DNA of 64,000 nucleotides from Pseudomonas sp. stari2 (lineage in GTDB: Bacteria; Pseudomonadota; Gammaproteobacteria; Pseudomonadales; Pseudomonadaceae). The stretch spans positions 459,001 through 523,000 of the forward strand of contig NZ_CP099760.1 in assembly GCF_040760005.1 (NCBI RefSeq). The letters are read 5' to 3'. Within the stretch, counting starts at the first letter, position 1. Every line of letters begins with the position of its first letter. The notes under the pieces were generated by a model. The model was not told the origin of the DNA. It saw only the letters and a program-made list of their open reading frames with translations, and ran no database searches. Shown here one piece after another: positions 50,889 through 58,860 of the stretch. A program made the translations under genes and the position numbers.

Positions 50889-52430
50889 ATGACGCAAGCC
50901 AATAACGCCGTGTACACCGATCTGAGTGTTGATGATCTGGTAAAAGAAGCCCTGAAACGCGGTGAAGGCGAGCTTGCCGATACCGGCGCTCTGGTTGTTC
51001 GCACCGGTCACCGTACCGGCCGTTCGCCAGTCGACCGTTTCATCGTTGAAGAGCCTTCCACCCAGGACGCTATCGCTTGGGGCCCGATCAACCGCAAGTT
51101 CCCGGCCGACAAGTTCGACGCGCTGTGGGCTCGTGTCGAGGCGTTCAACAACGCGCAAGAGCATTTCGTTTCCCACGTGCATGTAGGCGCGGCCGAAGAT
51201 CACTACCTGGCCGTGAAGATGACCACTCAGACTGCCTGGCAGAACCTGTTCGGTCGTTGCCTGTTCATCAACCCGGCCCAGTACAACCCGGCCGGTCGTG
51301 AAGAGTGGCAAGTGCTGAACGTGGCCAACTTCGAGTGCGTGCCTGAGCGTGACGGCACCAACTCCGACGGTTGCGTGATCCTCAACTTCGCCCAGAAAAA
51401 AGTGCTGATCGCCGGCATGCGTTACGCCGGTGAAATGAAGAAAGCCATGTTCTCGGTGCAGAACTTCCTGCTGCCGGCTTCCGACGTGTTGCCAATGCAC
51501 TGCGCTGCCAACATCGGCGAAGCAGGTGACGTGACCCTGTTCTTCGGTCTGTCCGGCACCGGCAAGACCACCCTGTCGGCCGACGAAAGCCGTTACCTGA
51601 TCGGTGACGACGAACACGGCTGGGGTGAAGGCGTTGTCTTCAACATCGAAGGCGGCTGCTACGCCAAGTGCATCGACTTGTCCGAGAAGAACGAGCCGGT
51701 CATCTGGAAAGCCATCAAGCACGGCGCCGTGCTGGAAAACGTCGTGATCGACGATGCCAAGCACGCGGACTACGCCGATGTCAGCCTGACCCAGAACAGC
51801 CGCGCAGCCTACCCGCTGGAGCACGTTGCCAAGCGTTCCGAGAAGAACCTGGGCGGCGAGCCGAACGCTGTGATCTTCCTGACTTGCGACCTGACCGGCG
51901 TACTGCCGCCCGTGTCGATCCTGAACAACGAGCAGGCGGCCTACCACTTCCTGTCCGGCTACACCGCACTGGTGGGCTCGACTGAAATGGGTTCGGGCAG
52001 CGGCATCAAGTCGACCTTCTCCACCTGCTTCGGCGCACCGTTCTTCCCGCGCCCGGCGGGTGAATACGCCGAGCTGCTGATCAAGCGCATCAAGGGCTTC
52101 GGCTCCAAGGTCTACCTGGTCAACACCGGCTGGACCGGCGGTGGCTACGGCGTCGGCAAACGCTTCAACATCCCGACCACCCGCGCCGTGATCGCTGCGA
52201 TCCAGAGCGGTGCCCTGGTCGGTGCCGAAACCGAACACCTGGACACCATCAACCTGGACGTGCCACTGGCCGTACCGGGCGTCGAAACCAACCTGCTCAA
52301 CCCGCGCAACACCTGGGCTGACAAGGCTGCATACGACGAAGCTGCCAAAGCACTGGCCGGTCTGTTCATCGAGAACTTCAAGAAGTTCGACGTGAGCGAC
52401 GCGATCAAGGCTGCCGGGCCTAATTTGTAA
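50889..52430 (+). CDS. pckA: Phosphoenolpyruvate carboxykinase (ATP)
   Basis: This 513-residue enzyme converts oxaloacetate to PEP in gluconeogenesis. Motifs are [43 protein letters not shown] (P-loop about residues 219-232), [13 protein letters not shown] and [25 protein letters not shown] precedes the ATG at 50889. Alone, between hslO and an accessory island, and ended by a strong terminator. Confidence 0.96.
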   Translation: MTQANNAVYTDLSVDDLVKEALKRGEGELADTGALVVRTGHRTGRSPVDRFIVEEPSTQDAIAWGPINRKFPADKFDALWARVEAFNNAQEHFVSHVHVGAAEDHYLAVKMTTQTAWQNLFGRCLFINPAQYNPAGREEWQVLNVANFECVPERDGTNSDGCVILNFAQKKVLIAGMRYAGEMKKAMFSVQNFLLPASDVLPMHCAANIGEAGDVTLFFGLSGTGKTTLSADESRYLIGDDEHGWGEGVVFNIEGGCYAKCIDLSEKNEPVIWKAIKHGAVLENVVIDDAKHADYADVSLTQNSRAAYPLEHVAKRSEKNLGGEPNAVIFLTCDLTGVLPPVSILNNEQAAYHFLSGYTALVGSTEMGSGSGIKSTFSTCFGAPFFPRPAGEYAELLIKRIKGFGSKVYLVNTGWTGGGYGVGKRFNIPTTRAVIAAIQSGALVGAETEHLDTINLDVPLAVPGVETNLLNPRNTWADKAAYDEAAKALAGLFIENFKKFDVSDAIKAAGPNL

Positions 52431-52449
52431 GACTTAGTTCTGGTGAATG

Positions 52450-52479
52450 AAAAAGCCGCCTCTTGAGGGCGGCTTTTTT
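52450..52479 (+). terminator. Intrinsic terminator of pckA
   Basis: AAAAAGCCGCC (52450-52460) and GGCGGCTTTTT (52468-52478) with a 7-base loop and a T-run; the A-tract makes it bidirectional. Confidence 0.93.
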
Positions 52480-52602
52480 GTGGGTGATCGGTTGGACTTC
52501 GTTGTCAGATCAACTGCCATTATTCCCGCAGAGTCCGTGCTAAGCAGCCAGAATAATGCTACTTAAGGATCCGCAAACTCCTAAGCATTTTTTCTCCAGC
52601 CA

Positions 52603-52875
52603 TCATGGCCATTGCCGTCTGGTATGCAGCACTCGCAGCACTTCCACAACATCAACTTTGATTGTGTAGATGATGACGTAGTTTGGGGTGACGACGATTT
52701 CGCGGGTGCCTTCCGCGATACCTTTTCGGTATATGGCAGGGTGCTTGCGAGCGCTTTCTCCTTTCAGTTCGAAAACCTCATCGAGTTCAATCGCTGCAAC
52801 GGGATTTTCCTGTCCGATACGCTCCATGATGTTGTCTCGGTCATCCAGCGCCTTTTGGCGCCAGACCAACCTCAT
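52603..52875 (-). CDS. RelE/ParE-family toxin
   Basis: This 90-residue protein has the ParE/RelE pattern: RLVWRQKALDDRDNIMERI at the start, HPAIYRKGIAEGTREIVVTP in the middle and YVIIYTIKVDVVEVLRVLHTRRQWP at the end. Members act on gyrase (ParE) or ribosome-bound mRNA (RelE); which one is not shown. The ATG overlaps the stop of the upstream antitoxin gene (TGATG), so the toxin is made after the antitoxin. A TTG one codon upstream is an alternative. It lies in the accessory island next to pckA. Confidence 0.88.
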   Translation of the reverse strand: MRLVWRQKALDDRDNIMERIGQENPVAAIELDEVFELKGESARKHPAIYRKGIAEGTREIVVTPNYVIIYTIKVDVVEVLRVLHTRRQWP

Positions 52876-53318
52876 CAACGTACTCGCTGACGCAGGGCAT
52901 CCCGCTTGGCGGCAAATATCCTGCGAGCGTTTTCATTGCTGACGCTGGGCCTTGGGTCATCAATGCTGATTTGTACCTGTTGTTTGACCCATTCTTCATA
53001 TGCAGCGGCTTCATGAGCTTGCTTCATCGCTTCGGCGCGATCAGGGCGAGCATAGGTTTTTATTTGAAGAGGATCATAACTGGAGGCGTCCACATCGAAG
53101 TGATTGATACCCACTCCTTGCAGGTAGGTCACCAGTGTTTCGAACCGCTTGAACAGCCGCACCTGGCCACTGCGTTGTGCTGCCAGTGAATACTCTTTGC
53201 TTCCTTGCTGAACTTGAATCGACCAGCCACCGGGCCTGGCGACGATATGTGCGCTACTGATCGAACCGTTCTCAAACAGTCGCGTGAGAGTGCTGTGATC
53301 AATGGTTTCAGTGGTCAT
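52875..53318 (-). CDS. Long antitoxin of the RelE/ParE module
   Basis: This 147-residue protein is longer than usual ParD, RelB or PaaA antitoxins. The C-terminal 50 residues (AYEEWVKQQVQISIDDPRPSVSNENARRIFAAKRDAL) resemble PaaA/StbD-type toxin-neutralising segments, including the SxxDPRP block. The N-terminal 95 residues (IVARPGGWSIQVQQGSKEYS onward) are a beta-rich domain I do not recognise. AAGGGC precedes the ATG at 53318. Start and stop geometry fit an antitoxin-first operon. The extra domain may bind DNA, or another partner. Confidence 0.72.
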   Translation of the reverse strand: MTTETIDHSTLTRLFENGSISSAHIVARPGGWSIQVQQGSKEYSLAAQRSGQVRLFKRFETLVTYLQGVGINHFDVDASSYDPLQIKTYARPDRAEAMKQAHEAAAYEEWVKQQVQISIDDPRPSVSNENARRIFAAKRDALRQRVR

Positions 53319-53474
53319 GAAAGCAAGCCCTTGGTTGAACAATGGCTCCCATCGTACGCAATCAATAATAGTTTGCAAAATTCAGGTCCTTAAGTTTTGC
53401 GCCGGAAATGCCAGCGTCAGTGTTCTAGATAGAGGCAGGCAGTTCTAGCCATGAACACGCCTGCCCGAAGTTCG

Positions 53475-53774
53475 TCAGGCCGGGGCTTTCCAGCTGAGCA
53501 TTTTCTGCTGGTCGACTTGCAGCAGGTCACAGCCGTCTTTGGTCAACAGGTAGAGCGCGTGGGTGATGTGCGGGATGTCTTCGACGTCGGCGTGTTTGAA
53601 GCAGAGACAGTAGAGGGTTTGCAGCAGGTGGCTGGAAGCACGCAGACGCTGGACGGCGCATTCGAGGATGTCTTGTGGGTTGGCATCGGTGTCGATGACC
53701 AGGGGCTTGGTGTCGGTGAGGTTGGAGTCGAGTGGACGGTAGCGATCGGAGTGGAGCTCGTTCCATGATTTCAT
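53475..53774 (-). CDS. DUF6124-like small protein, copy 1
   Basis: This 99-residue protein is a paralog of the gene at 55,348-55,629. Shared blocks are RYR, LVIDT, QRLRA, LLQTLYCLCFKHADVEDIPHI and ALYLLTKDGCDLL. No signal peptide or membrane helix is visible, so it is probably cytoplasmic and helical. The start at 53774 aligns with that of the paralog; upstream in-frame ATGs (for example 53795) lack a ribosome site. It belongs to a small Pseudomonas family that I believe is DUF6124; the function is unknown. It lies downstream of the Tle1-like hydrolase gene on the same strand, 343 bases away. Confidence 0.75.
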   Translation of the reverse strand: MKSWNELHSDRYRPLDSNLTDTKPLVIDTDANPQDILECAVQRLRASSHLLQTLYCLCFKHADVEDIPHITHALYLLTKDGCDLLQVDQQKMLSWKAPA

Positions 53775-54117
53775 TTTTTCTATCTCTGTAGGCATCGATG
53801 AACCGCTGCTACCGTGACCAAGCGGTGGAGGCGGACTGTGTTCAAGTTGGTCAAACCGGCAGAGATAACCCGGTACGCCGAAGCGTCCCAAACACAGCCC
53901 GCCATATAGCGTGCCGACAGAAAGAGGTCGGCAGCATACAAGGGCATGCATCAGTTATCTCTGTTTTTCAGGTGACCAAACCTGAATCGCTGATTGGGCA
54001 GCGACAGTCACAACTATAGGTTTCGACCCACCGGCGCCGATAGAAGACAAGGCGCCGCTGCGTGTAGGAACGGGATGCAGATTCGGGCAGGCCGTTCTTA
54101 CAGATCAATCATGGTTT
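53775..54117. other. Region between DUF6124-like copy 1 and the hydrolase
   Basis: About 340 bases. A GGCGCC-(12)-GGCGCC inverted repeat around 54031-54054 could end the hydrolase transcript. A minus-strand CTATAGT at 54019-54013, also present before copy 2 at 55701-55695, may be a -10 element. No convincing gene; the open frame extending copy 1 upstream through here lacks start signals. Confidence 0.4.
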
Positions 54118-55245
54118 TCAACGAATCGCCCGATACCCCTCAACATCCAGCACACTCGTCGTCAGCCCGGTCGCCGGGGTGTAGATCGTGCCTTTCACTG
54201 TCGAGAACGGGACGCCTTTGCTGCCCAGCGACACGTAGCGTTCACCTTGATCCAGTTCGGTGAACCAGGTGTAGGAGCACTTCTCCATGGCTTTGTATTT
54301 CGCTGCCGCGTTGACGATGGCGGCGGTGTGGTTTCGAAGGTCGGCGTCAGTAAGGTTGAGGTTCTTGTCGAGCACGGTGCCCCAGCGTTTCAGGCAGGTC
54401 TCGGCAAAGTGGCGGACGATCAGGCCCGGTTCGGCCACAACCTTCGGACCACTGACACCATCGGCCGAAGCATTGCCGACCAGGGTGGCGTGACGACCTG
54501 GCATGGGGAAAATGCTGGTTTTGGTGCCGGTCGCGGTTTGCGGAATGACGCAGCTGAAACCCTTGGAACGTTCGTCCCGAGCATAAAAGCCCACGTATTC
54601 TTTGACGTTGTAATTGAGCTTTACCCGGTGTTCCTGAAAGTTACCGATACCGGGCACAGGATCAATGGCAAAGATATTGACTGGAATGTTTTTCAGCGCA
54701 CTGTCATTGAACATGGCATTGGCCAGCATATGGCAACTAATGCCGCCACGGCTCCAGCCCACCAGATTGACCTTTGTTGGAATAACACCGTCCTTGCGGA
54801 AGGTTTTAATGATTTGCTCTTGTAACTTCTGTTGCGTGACGCTGCGCTCGCCATAGTTATATTTGCGCCATAGCCAGGAACCCTCGATCTTTACATCTTC
54901 AATCGGAATGCCGGCAGCCTTGAGGCGGTTGTATTCCGCTTCGGTCAACTGCTCGCGCTGCCAGTCGCATTTGCCTTTGATGATGTTCATCGCGTGCTGG
55001 ACGTTTTCCTCCCAGCCCTTGCCGAACAGGGTTCCGCTGAGGCCATAGTCCTTGGATTTGGTGAACAGGTCATCGGCTTGCAGGTTGCTGGTGCCGGGGC
55101 CATCGACCACGATCCATTCGGCAAACTCGCGACCGGCGTGGTGGGAGGCGAGTGTGGAAACGAGTTCGCCATCCCAATAATTTTCGTGGGCATTATCAAA
55201 CTTTGTGGAACCTGTACCGCAAAAGAAAATAGTCAGCGTAGTCAT
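54118..55245 (-). CDS. Tle1/DUF2235-like serine hydrolase, possible effector
   Basis: This 375-residue protein opens MTTLTIFFCGTGSTKFDNAH, recalling the DUF2235/Tle1 start, and has the nucleophile elbow VNLVGWSRGGISCHMLANAM with Ser165. A candidate aspartate is in IFAIDPVPG and histidine in MPGRHATLVGN, together a possible triad. No signal peptide is present, as expected for type VI secretion phospholipase effectors (Tle) but also for cytosolic hydrolases. No vgrG, PAAR or tssB/C gene is in the window. The start at 55245 has AAGAGC; the frame is open 19 codons upstream. It is flanked by two copies of a DUF6124-like gene on the same strand. Confidence 0.75.
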   Translation of the reverse strand: MTTLTIFFCGTGSTKFDNAHENYWDGELVSTLASHHAGREFAEWIVVDGPGTSNLQADDLFTKSKDYGLSGTLFGKGWEENVQHAMNIIKGKCDWQREQLTEAEYNRLKAAGIPIEDVKIEGSWLWRKYNYGERSVTQQKLQEQIIKTFRKDGVIPTKVNLVGWSRGGISCHMLANAMFNDSALKNIPVNIFAIDPVPGIGNFQEHRVKLNYNVKEYVGFYARDERSKGFSCVIPQTATGTKTSIFPMPGRHATLVGNASADGVSGPKVVAEPGLIVRHFAETCLKRWGTVLDKNLNLTDADLRNHTAAIVNAAAKYKAMEKCSYTWFTELDQGERYVSLGSKGVPFSTVKGTIYTPATGLTTSVLDVEGYRAIR

Positions 55246-55347
55246 GTTGTTGCTCTTGGTTGATGAAAGAGCAAACAGACTAGTTCTGAACTTTGCAGTC
55301 ATGGAAGAGACGGGTTGTTGCGAACTTTGTAAGTTTGGCGGGTGGCG

Positions 55348-55629
55348 TCAATTATTTATTCGTTGCCTGGCAACTTCCAGCAGGTCACAGCCGTCCTGCG
55401 TCAATAAATAAAGCGCATTGACGATGTTGGGGATGTCTTTCACATCGGCCTGTTTGAAACACAGGCAGTAAAGAGTTTCCAGCAGGTTGTTGGCTGCACG
55501 CAGTCGCTGATCGGCGGCGTCGAGGAGATCGCGGTGACTCGCCTCGGTATCAATGACCAGCACGGGCGTTTCGTTATAGCTGGTCGTGAGTGCGCGGTAT
55601 CGGGTGTTTAGCGGTTTGAACGGGTTCAT
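55348..55629 (-). CDS. DUF6124-like small protein, copy 2
   Basis: This 93-residue paralog of copy 1 shares RYRAL, VLVIDTEAS, DQRLRAANNLLETLYCLCF, KQADVKDIPNIVNALYLLTQ and DGCDLLEV. It is the gene directly upstream of the hydrolase (103 bases between). TTGTTC and TATAGT at 18 bases spacing, about 66 bases upstream, could be its promoter. Function unknown. The CLCFK and DGCDL cysteines are conserved between the two copies. Confidence 0.78.
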   Translation of the reverse strand: MNPFKPLNTRYRALTTSYNETPVLVIDTEASHRDLLDAADQRLRAANNLLETLYCLCFKQADVKDIPNIVNALYLLTQDGCDLLEVARQRINN

Positions 55630-55932
55630 GATCGGGTGAGTCCTTTACGAAGTCGCGTTAGCGGGCCGACACAGTGCTTTCAGTCGCGCCGGCCACTATA
55701 GAAGGGCGCCCTCGAGCGGAACAAGACAGCCACGATGGACAGAATTCGTAGGGGTTTTTCCGGGGTTCGGGCATTTGCCCTACGCGTTTTTCAAGCTTTT
55801 TCACAGCCAAACCCTGATCAGCGAAATTTCCCGCGTGTTTGTCGGGCGATTCCCGTTAAACCTCTGTATGGTGCGCGCCAGAATCCGTAGGGCGTTTCCA
55901 GACGTCCGACACACGCTTAAAGGGAATTAGGT
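55630..55932. other. Divergent promoter region of DUF6124 copy 2 and the exported protein
   Basis: Contains an imperfect direct repeat (AGAATTCGTAGGGGTTTTTC at 55741 and AGAATCCGTAGGGCGTTTCC at 55880) and an inverted repeat CGTAGGG/CCCTACG (55747-55753, 55778-55784). No gene seen. Confidence 0.45.
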
Positions 55933-56436
55933 ATGCAGTGGCTACGAATGGCCTCGATCATTTTGCTGTGGGCCAGTGGTTGTCGTTTGGCGGTGGCTTC
56001 CGACACAGGCAATGGGCTGGCGCTTGCCAATCTGGAGCGCAGTGGCTGGCCGGACGCGCTCACCACTCAGGACAACATCGATACGGCCTCCCGCGCTGAG
56101 GTGCTGATCTTCGGTAAGGCCTTGTTGGCCAGCGAAGCGCTGAACGAAACGGGACTCAAACAACGACTGGGTGTGCAGCAAATGCAGCTCAAGTCGATCC
56201 GGCAAGTGCGCGACGGTCTGTGGGATCGCTTGCTCAGCACTTACCGTAATGCCAGCCAGAATTGTGATGAACAAGCGTTTTGCCCACGGGTGCGCAGCGT
56301 CGCCGATCTGCGCCAACTGGCGGCGGCATTCACCGGTGATATCAGCCCTGCCCATGCACAATGGGCAAGCAAAAGCCTGGACGTGCATGAGCGGGTACTG
56401 GATGAGCAACTGCGGGTGGCTGTCTTGCGGCCCTGA
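55933..56436 (+). CDS. Exported hypothetical protein
   Basis: This 167-residue protein has an N-terminal signal (about residues 1-23) with WASGC that could be a lipobox (Cys17), followed by RLAVASDTGN, where type I cleavage is also possible. The mature part is helical and has two cysteines (NCDEQAFC) likely to form a disulfide in the periplasm. I do not recognise the family. AAAGGGAATTAGGT precedes the ATG. It is convergent with a small lipoprotein gene. Confidence 0.7.
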   Translation: MQWLRMASIILLWASGCRLAVASDTGNGLALANLERSGWPDALTTQDNIDTASRAEVLIFGKALLASEALNETGLKQRLGVQQMQLKSIRQVRDGLWDRLLSTYRNASQNCDEQAFCPRVRSVADLRQLAAAFTGDISPAHAQWASKSLDVHERVLDEQLRVAVLRP

Positions 56437-56453
56437 CGATGCTTTGCGGGTGT

Positions 56454-56588
56454 TCAGGCCGAAAGGGTTTCACCCGTTGTCGCGGCGCAAGCCCAGGGCG
56501 GGGGGAAGTTGTCGGGAGAGGGCGTACATCCACCCAGCAGCAGGAATGCAAAGATCAGGGCGAGGGGCAGTTTCAAAGGTTTCGACAT
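56454..56588 (-). CDS. Small lipoprotein, 44 residues
   Basis: On the minus strand an ATG at 56588 with AAGGAGTGAAC opens a 44-residue frame. It begins MSKPLKLPLALIFAFLLLGG followed by Cys21 in a textbook lipobox (LLGGC), then a short proline-rich mature part (TPSPDNFPPPWACAATTGET) of only 24 residues. The size resembles entericidin-type or other tiny lipoproteins, but no such motif is recognised. It faces the exported-protein gene and lies 235 bases from recQ. Confidence 0.7.
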   Translation of the reverse strand: MSKPLKLPLALIFAFLLLGGCTPSPDNFPPPWACAATTGETLSA

Positions 56589-56822
56589 GTTCACTCCTTG
56601 ATAAAAATCCATGGGCATCGGCCATCCTGGCTCTATGCGTGACGGACATTACCCTCAGGTCGATTCACGCTGCGATGAACAAAGTGTTTCATTTGTTTGA
56701 TCCCGTGGCGGAGCTGCCGACGCTGTATCATCCCGTATCGATTTGCCCCCCGACCTATTCTCGACTCGCTGCGATCGCCCGCTAGGCTGTTGGCATCACA
56801 GCGGTCAACGGAGTGACAGCGA

Positions 56823-58751
56823 ATGCACAACACCCTGGAACAGGTTTTCGGTTATCCACAATTTCGACCCGGTCAGGAAGCGGCAATCAGCGCCGTGCTG
56901 GCCGGGCGCTCGGCGGCGGCGATCTTTCCCACCGGGTCGGGAAAGTCCATTTGCTACCAGATGCCGGCTCTCCTGCTGCCACACCTGACGCTGGTGGTCT
57001 CGCCGTTGCTGGCGCTGATGCAGGACCAGCTTGAGTTCTTGCGGCGCCACGGCATTTCGGCGGGGAGCATCGACTCGGCACAAAGCCGCGAAGACGCCAA
57101 TAATGTGATGGCCCGCGCCCGTTCGGGCGAACTGAAGATCCTGATGATTTCCGTTGAGCGTCTGAAAAACGAGCGCTTTCGAAATTTTTTGCAGCAGGTG
57201 CCGATCTCGCTGCTGGTGGTGGATGAGGCGCACTGCATCTCCGAATGGGGCCACAACTTCCGGCCCGACTATCTCAAGCTGCCGGACTACCAGCGCCAGT
57301 TCAACATCCCGCAGACCCTGCTGCTGACTGCCACCGCAACGCCGAAAGTCATTGCCGACATGCAGGCGAAGTTCGCCATCGCCGCCGAAGACGTAGTGAC
57401 AACCGGTTTCTATCGACCCAACCTCAACCTGCTGGTGGAGCCGGTGCGCGGCGAGGACAAGCGTCGACGGCTGGTGCAGTGGATGGCCGAGCGAACGGGC
57501 CAGCCGAGCATCGTCTACGTCACCCAGCAGAAAACCGCCGAACACCTCGCCGAGCATCTGGGGCGCAATGGCATCCAGGCCGAGGCGTACCATGCCGGGC
57601 TGCCCCACGAACAACGGGAAGCGATCCAGAAGCGCTTCATGGGCGGGCAGTCCAATTGCATCGTCGCCACCATCGCGTTCGGCATGGGCATCGACAAAAG
57701 CGACATCCGCAACGTGGTGCATTTCGACCTGCCCAAATCCATCGAAAACTACAGTCAGGAAATCGGCCGTGCCGGGCGAGACGGGCAACCCTCCGACTGC
57801 CTGGTGCTGGCCAACCGCGACAGCCTCAATGTGCTGGAAAACTTCGTCTACGGCGACACGCCGGAGCGCGATGGCATTCGCCACGTGCTGGACGAGTTGC
57901 AGGCCGCTGCGCCTGAAGGTCAGTGGGAGTTTTTGCTCGGGCCGCTGGCGGATCAGAGCAATATCCGTGCGCTGCCGTTGAAGACGTTGCTGGTGCAACT
58001 GGAGCTGCGAGGGCTGATTGCCCCGCGCTACGCGTACTACGCCGAATATCGTTTCAAATACCTGCTGGAACCCGAGGCGTTGCTTGAGCGTTTCGAGGGC
58101 GAGCGCAGGGATTTCGTCGCAGCGATCATCCAGACTTCGAGCCGCGCACGGACCTGGGCCACGGTGAATTTCGAGGCGATGTATTCGCAGTATTCGGCCG
58201 AGCGCAACCGCGTGGTGAAGGCGCTGGATTACTTCCAGGAAAAGGGCTGGGTCGAGCTGGAAAGCAAACAGATGACCGAGGTCTACAACGTTCTTCACAG
58301 TGCCTTCGACAGCCAGGTCTTGAGTAGCGAGTTGCATGAATACTTCTCCCGTCACGAACAGGCCGAAGTGGCGCGGATTCACGCGATGCTCGAATTGTTC
58401 GCCACCGAGCGATGCCTGGGCTATCGACTGGCCGAATACTTCGGTGATCACAACGCCCCCGAGCAGTGCGGGCATTGCTCGGTGTGTCACGGGCAGATTG
58501 CCCGGTTGCCGGCGCCTCCGGAACTGCCGGCGCTTGTGGATAAAAGTTTTCCGGCGTTGTGCAGCGACTTTATCCACAGGCACGAGCAACAGACCGGCAG
58601 TGCGCCTTCGGCGGAGCGGCTGACGCGCTTTCTGTGCGGGATCAGCGTGCCGCTGTTCACCAAGCTAAAGGCACGGACCATTTCCGGGTATGCGGCGCTG
58701 GAGGAGTATTCCTACGCGGACGTGCGGGCCTGGGCTCAGGCGCATCTCTGA
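56823..58751 (+). CDS. recQ: RecQ-family DNA helicase, unusual C-terminal order
   Basis: This 642-residue superfamily 2 helicase has Walker A FPTGSGKS (about 37-44), DEAHCISEWGHNFRPDY (from residue 134), TATATPKV, and motifs V-VI in VATIAFGMGIDKSDIR and QEIGRAGRDGQ. The zinc cysteines (Cys531, then CGHCSVC from 549) come about 180 residues after the helicase core, with a winged-helix-like stretch (LKTLLVQLELRGLIAPRYAYY) in front of them. In E. coli RecQ the zinc site follows the core at once. The last 80 residues (FIHRHEQQTGSAPSAERLTR) do not look like a standard HRDC domain. It may be a RecQ subfamily member beside a second recQ elsewhere. Confidence 0.88.
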   Translation: MHNTLEQVFGYPQFRPGQEAAISAVLAGRSAAAIFPTGSGKSICYQMPALLLPHLTLVVSPLLALMQDQLEFLRRHGISAGSIDSAQSREDANNVMARARSGELKILMISVERLKNERFRNFLQQVPISLLVVDEAHCISEWGHNFRPDYLKLPDYQRQFNIPQTLLLTATATPKVIADMQAKFAIAAEDVVTTGFYRPNLNLLVEPVRGEDKRRRLVQWMAERTGQPSIVYVTQQKTAEHLAEHLGRNGIQAEAYHAGLPHEQREAIQKRFMGGQSNCIVATIAFGMGIDKSDIRNVVHFDLPKSIENYSQEIGRAGRDGQPSDCLVLANRDSLNVLENFVYGDTPERDGIRHVLDELQAAAPEGQWEFLLGPLADQSNIRALPLKTLLVQLELRGLIAPRYAYYAEYRFKYLLEPEALLERFEGERRDFVAAIIQTSSRARTWATVNFEAMYSQYSAERNRVVKALDYFQEKGWVELESKQMTEVYNVLHSAFDSQVLSSELHEYFSRHEQAEVARIHAMLELFATERCLGYRLAEYFGDHNAPEQCGHCSVCHGQIARLPAPPELPALVDKSFPALCSDFIHRHEQQTGSAPSAERLTRFLCGISVPLFTKLKARTISGYAALEEYSYADVRAWAQAHL

Positions 58752-58860
58752 AGCGGTGAATCCATCTGCTGAATGTCGATCATCACGGCAATAAACTTCA
58801 AAAAAGCCCGGTGGCTGTCTATGGTGAAGGCTGTCTTTGGATCTCCAACAAGAGAACAAC

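Noticed and set aside
56805..58589. 594-codon minus-strand open frame opposite recQ
   Set aside because: The plus strand has all helicase motifs; the antisense frame shows none and has no ribosome site.
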